Counted from the first letter of the stretch, positions 18,376 through 27,623 are shown. The stretch: DNA of 64,000 nucleotides from Arthrobacter sp. Leaf234 (GCF_001422665.1 NZ_LMLU01000005.1:62001-126000), one strand, 5' to 3'. Numbers and translations: made by a program. The notes: generated by a model from the sequence alone, not told the origin.

Positions 18376-20066
18376 TGGAGATCACCGACGGCGCCGCCTC
18401 CGCGCCTCCCACCCGCCTCACCGGCCAGCGGAACGGCGGTGACCTCGTCGTCGAGACCCTGTCCGCCCTCGGCGCCACGACGGTCTTCGGCATTCCAGGA
18501 CAGCACGCGCTGGGGCTCTTCGACGCCCTCTCGCGCTCCGACCTCCGGTTCGTCTCCTCGCGCGTCGAGAACAACTCGGCGTTCGCGGCCGACGGCTTCT
18601 CCCGGGCCACGGGCGACGTCGGTGTCCTCTTCCTCTCGACCGGACCCGGCGCCCTCACCTCGCTGGCGGGCCTGCAGGAGGCCTACGCGACCGGCGTGCC
18701 GATGGTCGTCGTCGCCAGCCAGATCCCCCTCGAGGGTCTCGGGGCCCGACGGAAGGGCATGCTGCACCAGCTCGACGACCAGAAGGCGTCCGCCGCGAAC
18801 GTCACCAAGAGCCAGCGGCTGATCCAGCACGCCTCCGGTATCCCCTCGGCGATCCAGGACGCCTGGACCGAGGCCGTGTCCTCCCCCCAGGGGCCCGTCT
18901 GGATCGAGGTCCCCCAGAACGTGCTGCTGGACCCCGTGATGGTGCCACGGGTGGAGGACGCGCTCGCGGAACCGTTCGACAACCCGCCGCGCATCGAGCT
19001 CACCCGCGAGGCCCTGACGTGGCTCAGGGAATCCAGGCGCCCGGCCATCGTCGCGGGCGGCGGCGCACGCCGTGGCAGGGCGGAGTCCTGGCTGCTGTCC
19101 ATCGCCGAGAAGCTCGGCGCCCCCGTGGTGTGCTCGCCCGGCGGCAACGGCGCGTTCCCCTGGACGCACGAGCTGTCCCTGCAGTCGTGGGTCGAGGACC
19201 GCCACGTGACCGAGGTGCTCGAGGACGCGGACGTCCTCCTGGTGGTCGGATCGTCCCTGGGCGAGGTGACGTCGAACTACTTCACCCTGGAGCCGCGCGG
19301 GCGCATCATCCAGATCGATGCCGAGCCCCGCGTGCTGGAGTCCAACCGGCCGGCACTCGGGATCAGGGCGGACGCCGGGCAGGCGCTCGCGGCCCTCGAC
19401 GAGGCGCTCGAGCCGCTGCCCAGGGACCGGGAGCCCGGGTACGACGCCGTCGCGCTGGTGGCCGATACCCTCACCCGGGTCGCCGCACGGCTCGAGGGCC
19501 AGGACCTCGGCAAGGAGCTCGCCTTCATGCGGGATCTCCGCGAGGCCGTCCCTGCAGGGATGCAGACCTTCTGGGACATGACCATCTCCGCGTACTGGGC
19601 CTGGAGCTGCTGGGACGCGCGTGAGGGTCAGTTCCACTCGGCCCAGGGTGCCGGCGGTCTCGGCTTCGGCTTCCCCGGCGCGATCGGCGGTGCCGTGGGG
19701 CTGGAGTCCCGTGGCCTGCCCGCCCGCGTCCTCGCGGTCTCCGGTGACGGGTCCGCCATGTACTCCATCGCGGAACTCGCCACCGCGCGGCAGCACGACA
19801 TCCCGGTCACCTGGCTGATCGTCGACGACGGCGGCTACGGGATCCTCCGCGAGTACATGGAGGGGGCCTTCGGCAAGGCGACGGCCACCGAACTCGCGCG
19901 GCCGGACTTCGTGGCGCTCGCCGAGTCCTTCGGGGTGCCTGCGCGACGAGTGGGTCCGGAGGGGATCGGCGAGGCGCTGCGCGCGAGTCTCGCAGGCGAG
20001 GGGCCGAACGTCGTGGTCGTGGAGACGCTCATGCGGCTGTTCGCACCCACGCATCTTGATCAGTAG
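18375..20066 (+). CDS. Thiamine-diphosphate-dependent decarboxylase/synthase-like enzyme
   Basis: A 563-aa acetolactate-synthase-fold enzyme with three domains. The N-terminal pyrimidine-binding domain contains GIPGQHALGLFDAL and the catalytic-type glutamate in SSRVENNSAFAADG (~64). The central domain contains IVAGGGARRG. The C-terminal pyrophosphate-binding domain has GDGSAMYSIAELATARQHDIP (~457), followed by DDGGYG where many relatives have an NN pair. The start overlaps the ureohydrolase stop (TGATG), so the two are translated together. 2-Ketoarginine decarboxylase (AruI of Pseudomonas) belongs to this fold and makes 4-guanidinobutyraldehyde, a precursor of the substrate of guanidinobutyrase. 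That makes this a reasonable, unproven function. Confidence 0.85.
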   Translation: MEITDGAASAPPTRLTGQRNGGDLVVETLSALGATTVFGIPGQHALGLFDALSRSDLRFVSSRVENNSAFAADGFSRATGDVGVLFLSTGPGALTSLAGLQEAYATGVPMVVVASQIPLEGLGARRKGMLHQLDDQKASAANVTKSQRLIQHASGIPSAIQDAWTEAVSSPQGPVWIEVPQNVLLDPVMVPRVEDALAEPFDNPPRIELTREALTWLRESRRPAIVAGGGARRGRAESWLLSIAEKLGAPVVCSPGGNGAFPWTHELSLQSWVEDRHVTEVLEDADVLLVVGSSLGEVTSNYFTLEPRGRIIQIDAEPRVLESNRPALGIRADAGQALAALDEALEPLPRDREPGYDAVALVADTLTRVAARLEGQDLGKELAFMRDLREAVPAGMQTFWDMTISAYWAWSCWDAREGQFHSAQGAGGLGFGFPGAIGGAVGLESRGLPARVLAVSGDGSAMYSIAELATARQHDIPVTWLIVDDGGYGILREYMEGAFGKATATELARPDFVALAESFGVPARRVGPEGIGEALRASLAGEGPNVVVVETLMRLFAPTHLDQ

Positions 20067-20138
20067 GCTTCCCTTTTCCGCCGGGTGGTGGCAGTGTCGG
20101 AGGCACTGCTCGAACCACGGCTCCGAGGAAGGAACGCT

Positions 20139-20342
20139 ATGACATTCAGCAAGGGCGACAAGGTCACCTGGAACACGTCGCAGGGCGAGACCGAGGGCAA
20201 GGTCGTGGAGAAGCACGACAAGGAATTCACCTTCGACGACCAGAAGTTCAAGGCGTCGAAGGACGAGCCCTACTACACGGTGGAGAGCTCGAAGTCCGGC
20301 AAGCAGGCCGCGCACAAGGAAAGCGCGCTGTCGAAGAAGTAG
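20139..20342 (+). CDS. DUF2945 (Tudor-like) small protein
   Basis: A 67-aa, strongly charged protein starting MTFSKGDKVTWNTSQGETEGKV, the pattern of DUF2945/hypervirulence-associated Tudor domains (GDKVxW, GxxxGxV). The C-terminus is a lysine-rich tail (SSKSGKQAAHKES). GAGGAAGGA lies 6-8 bases before ATG. Members are small SH3/Tudor-like folds of unknown role, often near stress genes. It is convergent with a DUF3140 gene and shares one terminator with it, a pairing seen in other actinobacteria. Confidence 0.85.
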   Translation: MTFSKGDKVTWNTSQGETEGKVVEKHDKEFTFDDQKFKASKDEPYYTVESSKSGKQAAHKESALSKK

Positions 20343-20351
20343 CCGGCCGCC

Positions 20352-20393
20352 ACACGCGAGGGGGCTCCGCTTCGGCGGAGCCCCCTCGCGTGT
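20352..20393. terminator. Bidirectional terminator with TTCG tetraloop
   Basis: A perfect 19-bp inverted repeat (20352-20370 with 20375-20393) closed by the very stable tetraloop TTCG. It is placed between the convergent DUF2945 and DUF3140 genes, whose stop codons lie 10 and 2 bases away. Confidence 0.92.
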
Positions 20394-20394
20394 C

Positions 20395-20739
20395 TCACGT
20401 CAGGGGATCGTGGCCCCAGTTCATCAGCGAGTAGCGCCACTTGGAGGACTCGATGTCCTCCTTGGACGGCTCCTGCGCGAGATGCCGGTGCACGTAGCCG
20501 ACCACCTTGTGCATGTGTTCGACATCGTCCGTCGTTAGGTCGTCGCGCTTCGTGTTCAGGATGTCGATGATGCGCTTGCCGGACTTGTGCCCCACCGATT
20601 CGACGGCGCCCGATTCCTTGTAGCCGACCGCCTGGGACTCCTCGGTGTCCAGCCAGGTCGTCAGCTGCGAGGCGCTCATGTTCACCGCGTCCTTCCACTG
20701 CGGCCAGATCTCGTCCAGGTCATTCGCGTCGTCAGCCAT
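20395..20739 (-). CDS. DUF3140 family protein
   Basis: A 114-aa soluble protein. Family marks are the N-terminal EIWPQWKDAVNMSASQLTTWLDTEESQAVG and SVGHKSGKRIIDIL, then HMHKVVGYVHRHLAQEP and the end KWRYSLMNWGHDP. No catalytic site is known. The GHKSGKRII stretch resembles DNA-binding basic helices, but that is speculative. It is convergent with the DUF2945 gene, and the ORF ends 2 bases from the shared terminator. Confidence 0.85.
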   Translation of the reverse strand: MADDANDLDEIWPQWKDAVNMSASQLTTWLDTEESQAVGYKESGAVESVGHKSGKRIIDILNTKRDDLTTDDVEHMHKVVGYVHRHLAQEPSKEDIESSKWRYSLMNWGHDPLT

Positions 20740-20876
20740 CAGCAGTCCGCCTTCCGTAGCAGTTCCGGGAGAATGATCACACCCCGCCGTTATTCGGGAG
20801 CTTCCGATAGCTTATTCCTAAGCATGCTGATAAATGTAGAGGGTAGGTCGAACCAACACCGAAGGAGCTTCACATC

Positions 20877-21416
20877 ATGGCAGGAAACCTTTTGGCACGA
20901 TCCGCCCACGATCTCGGTGCCGCAGCCTGGTTCGGCGGGACCCTGATGGGCGCCGTCGGACTCAACGGTGCAACGGGTAAGGCGAAGGACCCCAAGGAGC
21001 GCACGCGCCTCTCCGCCCTCGGCTGGGCCAAGTGGACCCCGGTGCAGGTCGCCGCGTTCGCCGTGCACGCCGTCGGCGGCATCGGCCTGATCCTCGGCAA
21101 CAAGGGCCGCGTCGCGTCGCAGGACTCGGTCGGATCCAACACGGTCTGGAAGTCGATCGTCACGCTCGCCGGCATGGCACTCTCGCTCTACTCCGGCATG
21201 CTCGGCAAGAAGGTCGGTGAACTGTCCGAGCAGGGCGGTGAGGGCGCGACCGAGCCCCGTCCCGGTGCCAGTGACGAACTGGCCAAGGCCCAGTCGCAGC
21301 TCAAGACCACCCAGTGGCTGCTGCCCCTGATCAGCGGCATCGTCGTGGTGATGGGTGCGAAGCAGGGCGAGATGCAGCGCCCCACGAACGTCAAGAAGGG
21401 CCTGCTGAAGAAGTAG
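20877..21416 (+). CDS. Conserved membrane protein of unknown function
   Basis: A 179-aa protein with three or four predicted helices: HDLGAAAWFGGTLMGAVGL, QVAAFAVHAVGGIGLILG, SIVTLAGMALSLYSGM and WLLPLISGIVVVMGAK. It has a lysine-rich C-terminus (NVKKGLLKK). GAAGGAGC stands 7 bases before ATG. The region upstream (20770-20860) is AT-rich and contains the palindrome AGCATGCT, so a promoter is likely there. I do not recognise a named domain. The location beside DUF2945 and DUF3140 hints at a stress-related role (weak inference). Confidence 0.75.
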   Translation: MAGNLLARSAHDLGAAAWFGGTLMGAVGLNGATGKAKDPKERTRLSALGWAKWTPVQVAAFAVHAVGGIGLILGNKGRVASQDSVGSNTVWKSIVTLAGMALSLYSGMLGKKVGELSEQGGEGATEPRPGASDELAKAQSQLKTTQWLLPLISGIVVVMGAKQGEMQRPTNVKKGLLKK

Positions 21417-21428
21417 TCCCGGACACCG

Positions 21429-21488
21429 GAAACCCCCGCACCTGGACGTCCACCCCGTGGTGGGCTCGTCGCTGGTGGCGGGGGTTTC
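21429..21488. terminator. Terminator between convergent genes
   Basis: GAAACCCCCGC at 21429 pairs with GCGGGGGTTTC at 21478, with an internal ACC/GGT extension and a long GC-rich loop that can form a second small hairpin. It lies after the membrane protein gene and before the convergent FAD monooxygenase gene. Confidence 0.7.
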
Positions 21489-21528
21489 GCCGTCTGGCAG
21501 CCGGTGATGCCTCCGGCCGCACGGGCGC

Positions 21529-22665
21529 CTACTGCATGGTGAAGGCGCGCGCCACGCCCGTGTGCACGGCGTCGTTCCGGATGAGGGCGGCGAGGACCGC
21601 ATTCCGGGGGCGCAGGAGAGGCCTGGGCAGCGGACGCCCGAGGGCCATGTTGAGGTGTGCCTTCCGTCGGGCGAGCGCGGCCTGGGCGCGGCGCTCCTTC
21701 TCGTACTCCGCGAGCCGCGCGCCGACGTCGTCCCCGTCCCTCAGCGACGCCGCGATGATCGGGACGAGCCGCACCGCGTCGAGCCAGCCGAGATTCATGC
21801 CCTGCCCGCCGATGGGGGAGACCTCGTGTGCGGCATCTCCGACCAGGACCGTGCGGCCCGCGACGAAGCGCTCGGCCAGCCGGGACTGCACCTCGAAGGC
21901 GCTCAGCATCGAATTGGTCGTCGCGTCGACGGCCACACCCGTCCGGTCGCGGATCAGGGCCGTCAGATGCTCCGCCGTGGGACGCTCCACCGGCGACCCG
22001 ACGCGCACCACCCAGCGCCGGATGCCTCCGGGCAGGGGGAAGGACTCGACGATCCCTCCCGTCTCGAGGTACAGCACGGCGTCGTGGCCGTCGTCCGTCC
22101 CATCGAGGAAGTCCCCCATCACATAGCAGTCGGGGTAGCGGCGGGAGGGCGCGCGGATGCCGGCGCCGTCCCGGACGGAGCTGCGCGCCCCGTCCGCAGC
22201 GACGATGATTCTCGCCTCGAGCACGATGTCCTCGCCCTGGCTGCGGACGACCGTGCGCACGTGGTCGCCGTGGTCCCGCGAGGAGAGCACGGCGACGCCG
22301 CGTCGCACGGTACCGGGGAACTCCTCCTGGAGCCTGCGCTCGAGGATCTCCTCCGTGACGGCCTGCGGGACGGCCAGCACGTACTTCTCCTCGCCGGGCA
22401 GGGTCGAGAAGGAGACGGTCCCGACATGGCGACCGGCACTCCTGGCGACCCCGTCCCGGATGAGCACGCCCCGTGTCCGCAACTCCTCGGCGATCCCGCC
22501 GGCAGCGAGGGCGCGGAGGGCGGGAGGATGGATGCCGATGGCGCGGGAGTGGCTGCTGCGGTCCGCGCGCCGTTCGAGGACGACGGCGTCGAGCCCTGCC
22601 TGCCGGAGGAGCAGCCCCGTGTAGAGACCGACCGGTCCGCCTCCGACGACGATCACGTCATGCAT
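21529..22665 (-). CDS. FAD-dependent aromatic-type monooxygenase
   Basis: A 378-aa flavoprotein of the PHBH/UbiH group, predicted to hydroxylate the product of the neighbouring polyketide synthase. The N-terminal FAD-binding motif is HDVIVVGGGPVGLYTGLLLR. The second FAD motif is VLVGDAAHEVSPIGGQGMNLG. ATG 22665 is the preferred start: homology begins there, and it overlaps the upstream methyltransferase by 8 bases. A GTG 24 bases earlier is possible. It is last in a three-gene operon with a methyltransferase and a type III polyketide synthase, paralleling srsABC phenolic-lipid genes of Streptomyces. Confidence 0.88.
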   Translation of the reverse strand: MHDVIVVGGGPVGLYTGLLLRQAGLDAVVLERRADRSSHSRAIGIHPPALRALAAGGIAEELRTRGVLIRDGVARSAGRHVGTVSFSTLPGEEKYVLAVPQAVTEEILERRLQEEFPGTVRRGVAVLSSRDHGDHVRTVVRSQGEDIVLEARIIVAADGARSSVRDGAGIRAPSRRYPDCYVMGDFLDGTDDGHDAVLYLETGGIVESFPLPGGIRRWVVRVGSPVERPTAEHLTALIRDRTGVAVDATTNSMLSAFEVQSRLAERFVAGRTVLVGDAAHEVSPIGGQGMNLGWLDAVRLVPIIAASLRDGDDVGARLAEYEKERRAQAALARRKAHLNMALGRPLPRPLLRPRNAVLAALIRNDAVHTGVARAFTMQ

Positions 22666-23389
22666 GCCGCACCCCGGGGGTCGTGGCACGACGGTCGAGG
22701 ACGAGCCGGTTGATGAAGGGGGCGGCGGTCCGCACGGTCCAGGCCGGCCGGTCCGCGACGGCCGCGCGCAGCTCCTCCGGCGTGTAGCTCCGGCGGATGG
22801 AGGTGAGCCCGTCCTGCCGGATGTAGGAGCCGGGCAGCGGGAGCGTGCCCACCGAGAAGAGGGCGTAGCCCACGGGATGCCGGGCGATGTCGCTGTGGAT
22901 GGCCACGCGCCGCGTCAGCTGCTCGGTGTCGTCGATCAGGCCCCGGAACTGCGCCGGATCGAGGTGGTGCAGCACGTGGTTGGAGACGACGGCGTCGAAG
23001 ACAGCGCCCTCGGCGACGAGTTCGTCGCTGAGGGCCTGGCGGAAGGACAGTCCGCGGATCGGCGGCCTCGACGTCGCATAGGCGTGCGCACGCGCGTCGG
23101 GATCGATGGCTGTCACCTCGAGGGAGATGCCGTCGAGCGCAGCCCAGCGCGCCAGCGCCTGGGGGACGTCACCTCCGCCGGAGCCGATGTCGAGCAGGGT
23201 GTTCGGCCGCTCCGTCGCGAAGGCGGGTCGCAGCACCTGCGTGTACGTGCGGCGCCAGCCGGAGACGGCCGCGTTGACGACACCGAACTGCGCGTAGGTC
23301 CGATCGAGGATGGCCGGATCGCAGTCGGGCCGGTCCATCTCCTCGATGGCGTGCGGGTCCCGCTCCGCGAGGAAGCCGCGACGGTTCAT
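22658..23389 (-). CDS. Class I SAM-dependent methyltransferase
   Basis: A 243-aa methyltransferase with the SAM-binding motif I NTLLDIGSGGGDVPQAL, the acidic end of strand 2 (VTAIDPDARA) and motif post-IV FDAVVSNHVLHHLD. The C-terminus (RRSYTPEELRAAVADRP) resembles UbiE/Coq5-like small-molecule methyltransferases. Its start codon overlaps the stop of the polyketide synthase (ATGA), and it overlaps the monooxygenase by 8 bases, so all three are translationally coupled. The likely substrate is the phenolic or quinonoid lipid made by that operon (inference from context). Confidence 0.88.
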   Translation of the reverse strand: MNRRGFLAERDPHAIEEMDRPDCDPAILDRTYAQFGVVNAAVSGWRRTYTQVLRPAFATERPNTLLDIGSGGGDVPQALARWAALDGISLEVTAIDPDARAHAYATSRPPIRGLSFRQALSDELVAEGAVFDAVVSNHVLHHLDPAQFRGLIDDTEQLTRRVAIHSDIARHPVGYALFSVGTLPLPGSYIRQDGLTSIRRSYTPEELRAAVADRPAWTVRTAAPFINRLVLDRRATTPGVRHA

Positions 23390-24630
23390 GCGCCCGCTTG
23401 GGTGAGGATCGGTTCCAGGTCGGCGGGGACGTCCGCGTCGTCGGGTGTGAGGCCCACCGAAGCGCCGTCGGCCACGGCGCCCGTCCCTGCGTCGGAGCGG
23501 GTTGCGCCGATCCTCGTGAGGAGGGCCGTCTCGACGGTGAGTCCCGGACCGAAGGCCATGGAGCAGATGCGGTTGTTGCCGTCCGAGGCAGGCTTCTCGA
23601 GGATGTTCTTCAGGACGAACATCACCGTGGCGCTGCTCATGTTGCCGTAGTCACGCAGGGTCTCGCGCGCGGGGACGAGCTGCTGCTTCGACAGGCCGAG
23701 CTTCGCCTCCACCTTGTCGAGGATGCTGCGGCCGCCGGGGTGGATGGCCCAGTGCTCGATCTCCGCGTAGTCGAGCCCCTGCAGCGAGGCATCGCGCGCC
23801 AGCAGTGGCTTGAGGGCTCCGACGATGTGCTCGTCGATGATGTGCGGCACATAGGTGCCGAGCACCATCTCGAAGCCCTCGTCGCCGATGTTCCAGGCCA
23901 TCGATTCCTCTCCGACGGGCGTGAGGACCGTCTCGAAGTGGTCGAGGGTGAGCGCCGGACCGTCGAGCGGGAGGTCCCGTGCGGAGATGATGGCGGCCGC
24001 CGCGCCGTCCGCGAAGAGGGAGGAGCCCACGATGGTGTCGGGGTTGTTGGAGGACCGCACATGCAGTGAGCACAGTTCCGCGGAGATCACCAGCACCACG
24101 GCCTCGGGATCGGCCTGGCAGAAGGCCTTGGCGGATCGGAGGGCAGGAAAGGCCGCGTAGCACCCCATGAAGCCGAGGTGGTAGCGCTGGACGGACGGCT
24201 TCAGGTCGAGGGCGCGGACCACCTTGTAGTCCGGCCCCGGTGCGAAGAACCCGGTGCAGGAGACGGTCACCACGTGGGTGACGTCCGACGCCTCGATCCC
24301 GGTGGCGGCGTCGAGCGCCTTCCGTGCGGCCTCGACGAAGAGTCTGGTCCCCTCGGTCGCGTAGACCTCGTTGCGGGTCTTGGTGCTGGGGCTGAGGATG
24401 CGGAGCTCCTCCCGGTCGAAGAACACCGGGTCCTCGAACGTCTCCTCCAGCGTGAGCTCCCTGACCGCGGTGTACCGGGTCTCGATCCCCGAGGAGTCGA
24501 AGGCGGCCCCGACGAGGCGCTGTCCCAGCCGGGTGAGGCCGGGCTGGGCTGCGAAGACGTCGCGGACCTCGGGCTGCACCATGATCGTGTCGGGTACAGC
24601 GGTTTCAAGGGATCTCAGGATCACTGTCAT
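23386..24630 (-). CDS. Type III polyketide synthase (chalcone/stilbene-synthase fold)
   Basis: A 414-aa homodimeric-type ketosynthase that condenses malonyl-CoA onto an acyl starter. With the start at ATG 24630 the catalytic triad is Cys157 (GFMGCYAAFPAL), His297 (WAIHPGGRSIL) and Asn330 (YGNMSSATV), all intact. The context FFAPGPDYKVVRALDLKP and the long C-terminal tail resemble bacterial alkylresorcinol/alkylpyrone synthases more than RppA naphthalene synthases. The open frame extends to TTG 24666, but that codon is part of the -35 box of a good promoter, so ATG 24630 is preferred. First gene of a three-gene operon. Confidence 0.92.
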   Translation of the reverse strand: MTVILRSLETAVPDTIMVQPEVRDVFAAQPGLTRLGQRLVGAAFDSSGIETRYTAVRELTLEETFEDPVFFDREELRILSPSTKTRNEVYATEGTRLFVEAARKALDAATGIEASDVTHVVTVSCTGFFAPGPDYKVVRALDLKPSVQRYHLGFMGCYAAFPALRSAKAFCQADPEAVVLVISAELCSLHVRSSNNPDTIVGSSLFADGAAAAIISARDLPLDGPALTLDHFETVLTPVGEESMAWNIGDEGFEMVLGTYVPHIIDEHIVGALKPLLARDASLQGLDYAEIEHWAIHPGGRSILDKVEAKLGLSKQQLVPARETLRDYGNMSSATVMFVLKNILEKPASDGNNRICSMAFGPGLTVETALLTRIGATRSDAGTGAVADGASVGLTPDDADVPADLEPILTQAGA

Positions 24631-24637
24631 AGGTCCA

Positions 24638-24666
24638 TTACTAGAGGACTGACGCGACAAATTCAA
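24638..24666 (-). promoter_or_regulatory. Sigma-70-type promoter of the type III PKS operon (probably leaderless)
   Basis: On the minus strand: TTGAAT, a spacer of exactly 17 bases, TAGTAA, then 7 bases to the ATG. Transcription would start at or next to the start codon, giving a leaderless mRNA; no Shine-Dalgarno is visible. Confidence 0.7.
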
Positions 24667-24713
24667 TGACAGTAGGCTTAGTGTTCACCTCGGCCACCAT
24701 CGTCAGGAGCACC

Positions 24714-25613
24714 ATGGGCAACGATCCGTCAGGCACCCTCGACCAGAAAGATCCGCGGGGCCCCGTCACGGACGCCTCCACGGAACTGCAGGAGTACCCC
24801 GGCTTCACGGAGCGCATGGATCCGCGCCCGGACCACGGGGAGGACAGCTACGCGGGGCACGGGCGCCTCGCCGGTCGCAGGGCCTTCATCACCGGCGGTG
24901 ATTCCGGCATCGGGCGGGCCGTCGCGCTCGCCTTCGCCCGCGAGGGCGCCGACGTCGCGATCGGCTATCTGCCCGAGGAGGAGGAGGACGGCGCGAGTTG
25001 TCTCGACCTCATCCGCGCGGAGGGCCGGACCGCGCTCGCCGTTCCCGGTGACCTGCGCGACGAGGCCTACGCACCGTCCGCGATCGTTACGGTCCTGGCC
25101 GGCCTCGGGGGTCTCGACATCCTCGTGAACAATGCGGGCTTCCACATCGCGCAGCCGAACGGCCTGCCCGACATCGATGCCGACCAGCTGCGCCGGACGT
25201 TCGAGACCAACGTCTACGGCACCGTCTGGCTGACCCAGGCGGCGTTGCCGCACCTCACGGAGGGCGCCTCGATCATCAACACCACCTCGGTGCAGGGGTA
25301 CCACCCGTCCACCAGCCTCATGGACTACGCGGCCACGAAGGCTGCGCTCAACAACCTGACCTTCAGCCTCGCCGGCCTGCTGGGGGAGCGCGGGATCCGG
25401 GTCAATGCGGTGGCGCCGGGTCCGATCTGGACACCGCTGCAGCCCGCGACCACCACGAGCGAGAAACTCGAATCGTTCGGCGAGGGCACGCCGCTCGGCC
25501 GCATGGGCCAGCCGGCCGAACTCGCCGGAGCGTACGTGTTCCTCGCGTCCAACGACGCCCGTTACGTCTCCGGCGAGATCCTCGGGGTGACCGGGGGCAA
25601 GCCGCTCGCCTGA
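24714..25613 (+). CDS. SDR family oxidoreductase (general-stress glucose dehydrogenase-like)
   Basis: A 299-aa short-chain dehydrogenase. An N-terminal extension (~50 residues with QKDPRGP and YPGFTERMDPRPDHGEDSY) precedes the NAD(P)-binding motif ITGGDSGIGRAVALAFAREGADVAIGY. NNAGFH, the serine region NTTSVQG and the catalytic YAATK follow. This extension and the GDSGIGR variant match the YhdG/YghA stress-SDR group. ATG 24714 has AGGAG 6 bases upstream. It is divergent from the polyketide operon. The end EILGVTGGKPLA is typical. The physiological substrate is unknown. Confidence 0.87.
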   Translation: MGNDPSGTLDQKDPRGPVTDASTELQEYPGFTERMDPRPDHGEDSYAGHGRLAGRRAFITGGDSGIGRAVALAFAREGADVAIGYLPEEEEDGASCLDLIRAEGRTALAVPGDLRDEAYAPSAIVTVLAGLGGLDILVNNAGFHIAQPNGLPDIDADQLRRTFETNVYGTVWLTQAALPHLTEGASIINTTSVQGYHPSTSLMDYAATKAALNNLTFSLAGLLGERGIRVNAVAPGPIWTPLQPATTTSEKLESFGEGTPLGRMGQPAELAGAYVFLASNDARYVSGEILGVTGGKPLA

Positions 25614-25735
25614 CGTGAGTACCTCTGCGGGGAAAGCCCGGCCGGGACCAAGCCGGAGCCGCGTGTGCGCCGAATCACAGCTACCAGCGCCGGAGGCATG
25701 ACGTCCGGCCTTCGGCTGACATGGATGGGTTGAGC

Positions 25736-26410
25736 GTGAAACTCCTGACTACACCACCCCGCAGGCACCGCACGGCCCTGTTCGCCGTGGCCCTCACCGC
25801 GTCCCTGGCGCTCGCGGGCTGCGGGGGCGTCGAGGAGAATCCGCTGGGCGTCAATACGCCGACGGCGGGGCAGGCTGCCCCTGCGGACCAGGGCACGCCC
25901 GGCGACGGTGCGCAGGCCGCGCCCGTGCTGAACGACCTCGGGGACGACCCGCTCAACGTGGGGATCGACGGGGCGGAACTGTGCGGCGTGCAGCCCGACG
26001 ACAGCCGCCTGAGGTACACGGTGATGCTCCACAACCCGACGCTCGAGACGTTCACGTTCGGGGAGATGAAGCTCGGTGATCCCCAGGGCCTGAACATCCT
26101 CTCGTCGATGGTGCAGACCGCGAACAGGGAGGGGCACCATCACCCGTCCCCGGACGGCGGGGCGCATGGGGAGCACACGGCGACCCCGGACCCGACGGCC
26201 ACGCAGGAGCCGATCGGGCCGCCCGTCCCTGCGGCCGGATACCGGTTCGAGCCCGATGCCCACGTCAACATCATCGTCACGGTCGAGCTCGCCGAGGGAG
26301 TCACCCACGGCAGCGCGGACAACATCCTCGTGGCCTTCTCCACCCCCGACCGCGACTACTCGGTGGCCCACAACCTTAAGATCGACGTCGACGCCAGCTC
26401 CTGCAGCTGA
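25736..26410 (+). CDS. Putative secreted lipoprotein
   Basis: About 224 aa from GTG 25736. The signal peptide has a basic n-region (TTPPRRHRT), a hydrophobic core (ALFAVALTASLALAGC) and the lipidation cysteine at residue 29. The rest is a hydrophilic domain with a His-rich segment (REGHHHPSPDGGAHGEH) that might bind metal, and a C-terminal beta-rich part ending DYSVAHNLKIDVDASSCS. ATG 25721 is an alternative start. No domain was recognised. Confidence 0.75.
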   Translation: MKLLTTPPRRHRTALFAVALTASLALAGCGGVEENPLGVNTPTAGQAAPADQGTPGDGAQAAPVLNDLGDDPLNVGIDGAELCGVQPDDSRLRYTVMLHNPTLETFTFGEMKLGDPQGLNILSSMVQTANREGHHHPSPDGGAHGEHTATPDPTATQEPIGPPVPAAGYRFEPDAHVNIIVTVELAEGVTHGSADNILVAFSTPDRDYSVAHNLKIDVDASSCS

Positions 26411-26429
26411 CCTACGCCCGGAACGCGGA

Positions 26430-26461
26430 AAAGCCCCCGACTCCAGAGGAGCGGGGGCTTT
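26430..26461. terminator. Terminator between convergent lipoprotein and Rpf-LysM genes
   Basis: AAAGCCCCCG pairs with CGGGGGCTTT around a 12-base loop. The flanking A and T residues make it usable in both directions. Confidence 0.85.
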
Positions 26462-26517
26462 CTCGTCGACCTGGGCCGGGCGTCCATGGCATGGACGCCC
26501 GGCGGCGGTCGGCCGGA

Positions 26518-27438
<921 letters not shown>

Positions 27439-27560
27439 TCATTCGTTGCCAAACCGGTACGGCGTGGCGCTTGACATCGGTTCAAAATAAGGGAAAGAAA
27501 CTGGCCCTCGTGAGGATCCTGTGCAACACTATGGCCCCTCCATCGCCGCGGGGCAGGGGA

Positions 27561-27592
27561 GAGGCCCCAGATCCGTGATCCGGGGCCCCTCC
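27561..27592 (-). terminator. Terminator of fdhA
   Basis: Read on the minus strand, GGGGCCCCGGATC and GATCTGGGGCCTC pair with one mismatch around a small loop, about 30 bases after the fdhA stop. Confidence 0.7.
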
Positions 27593-27623
27593 GGAACCAG
27601 TGGGGACGGGACGTCCCGGCTGG

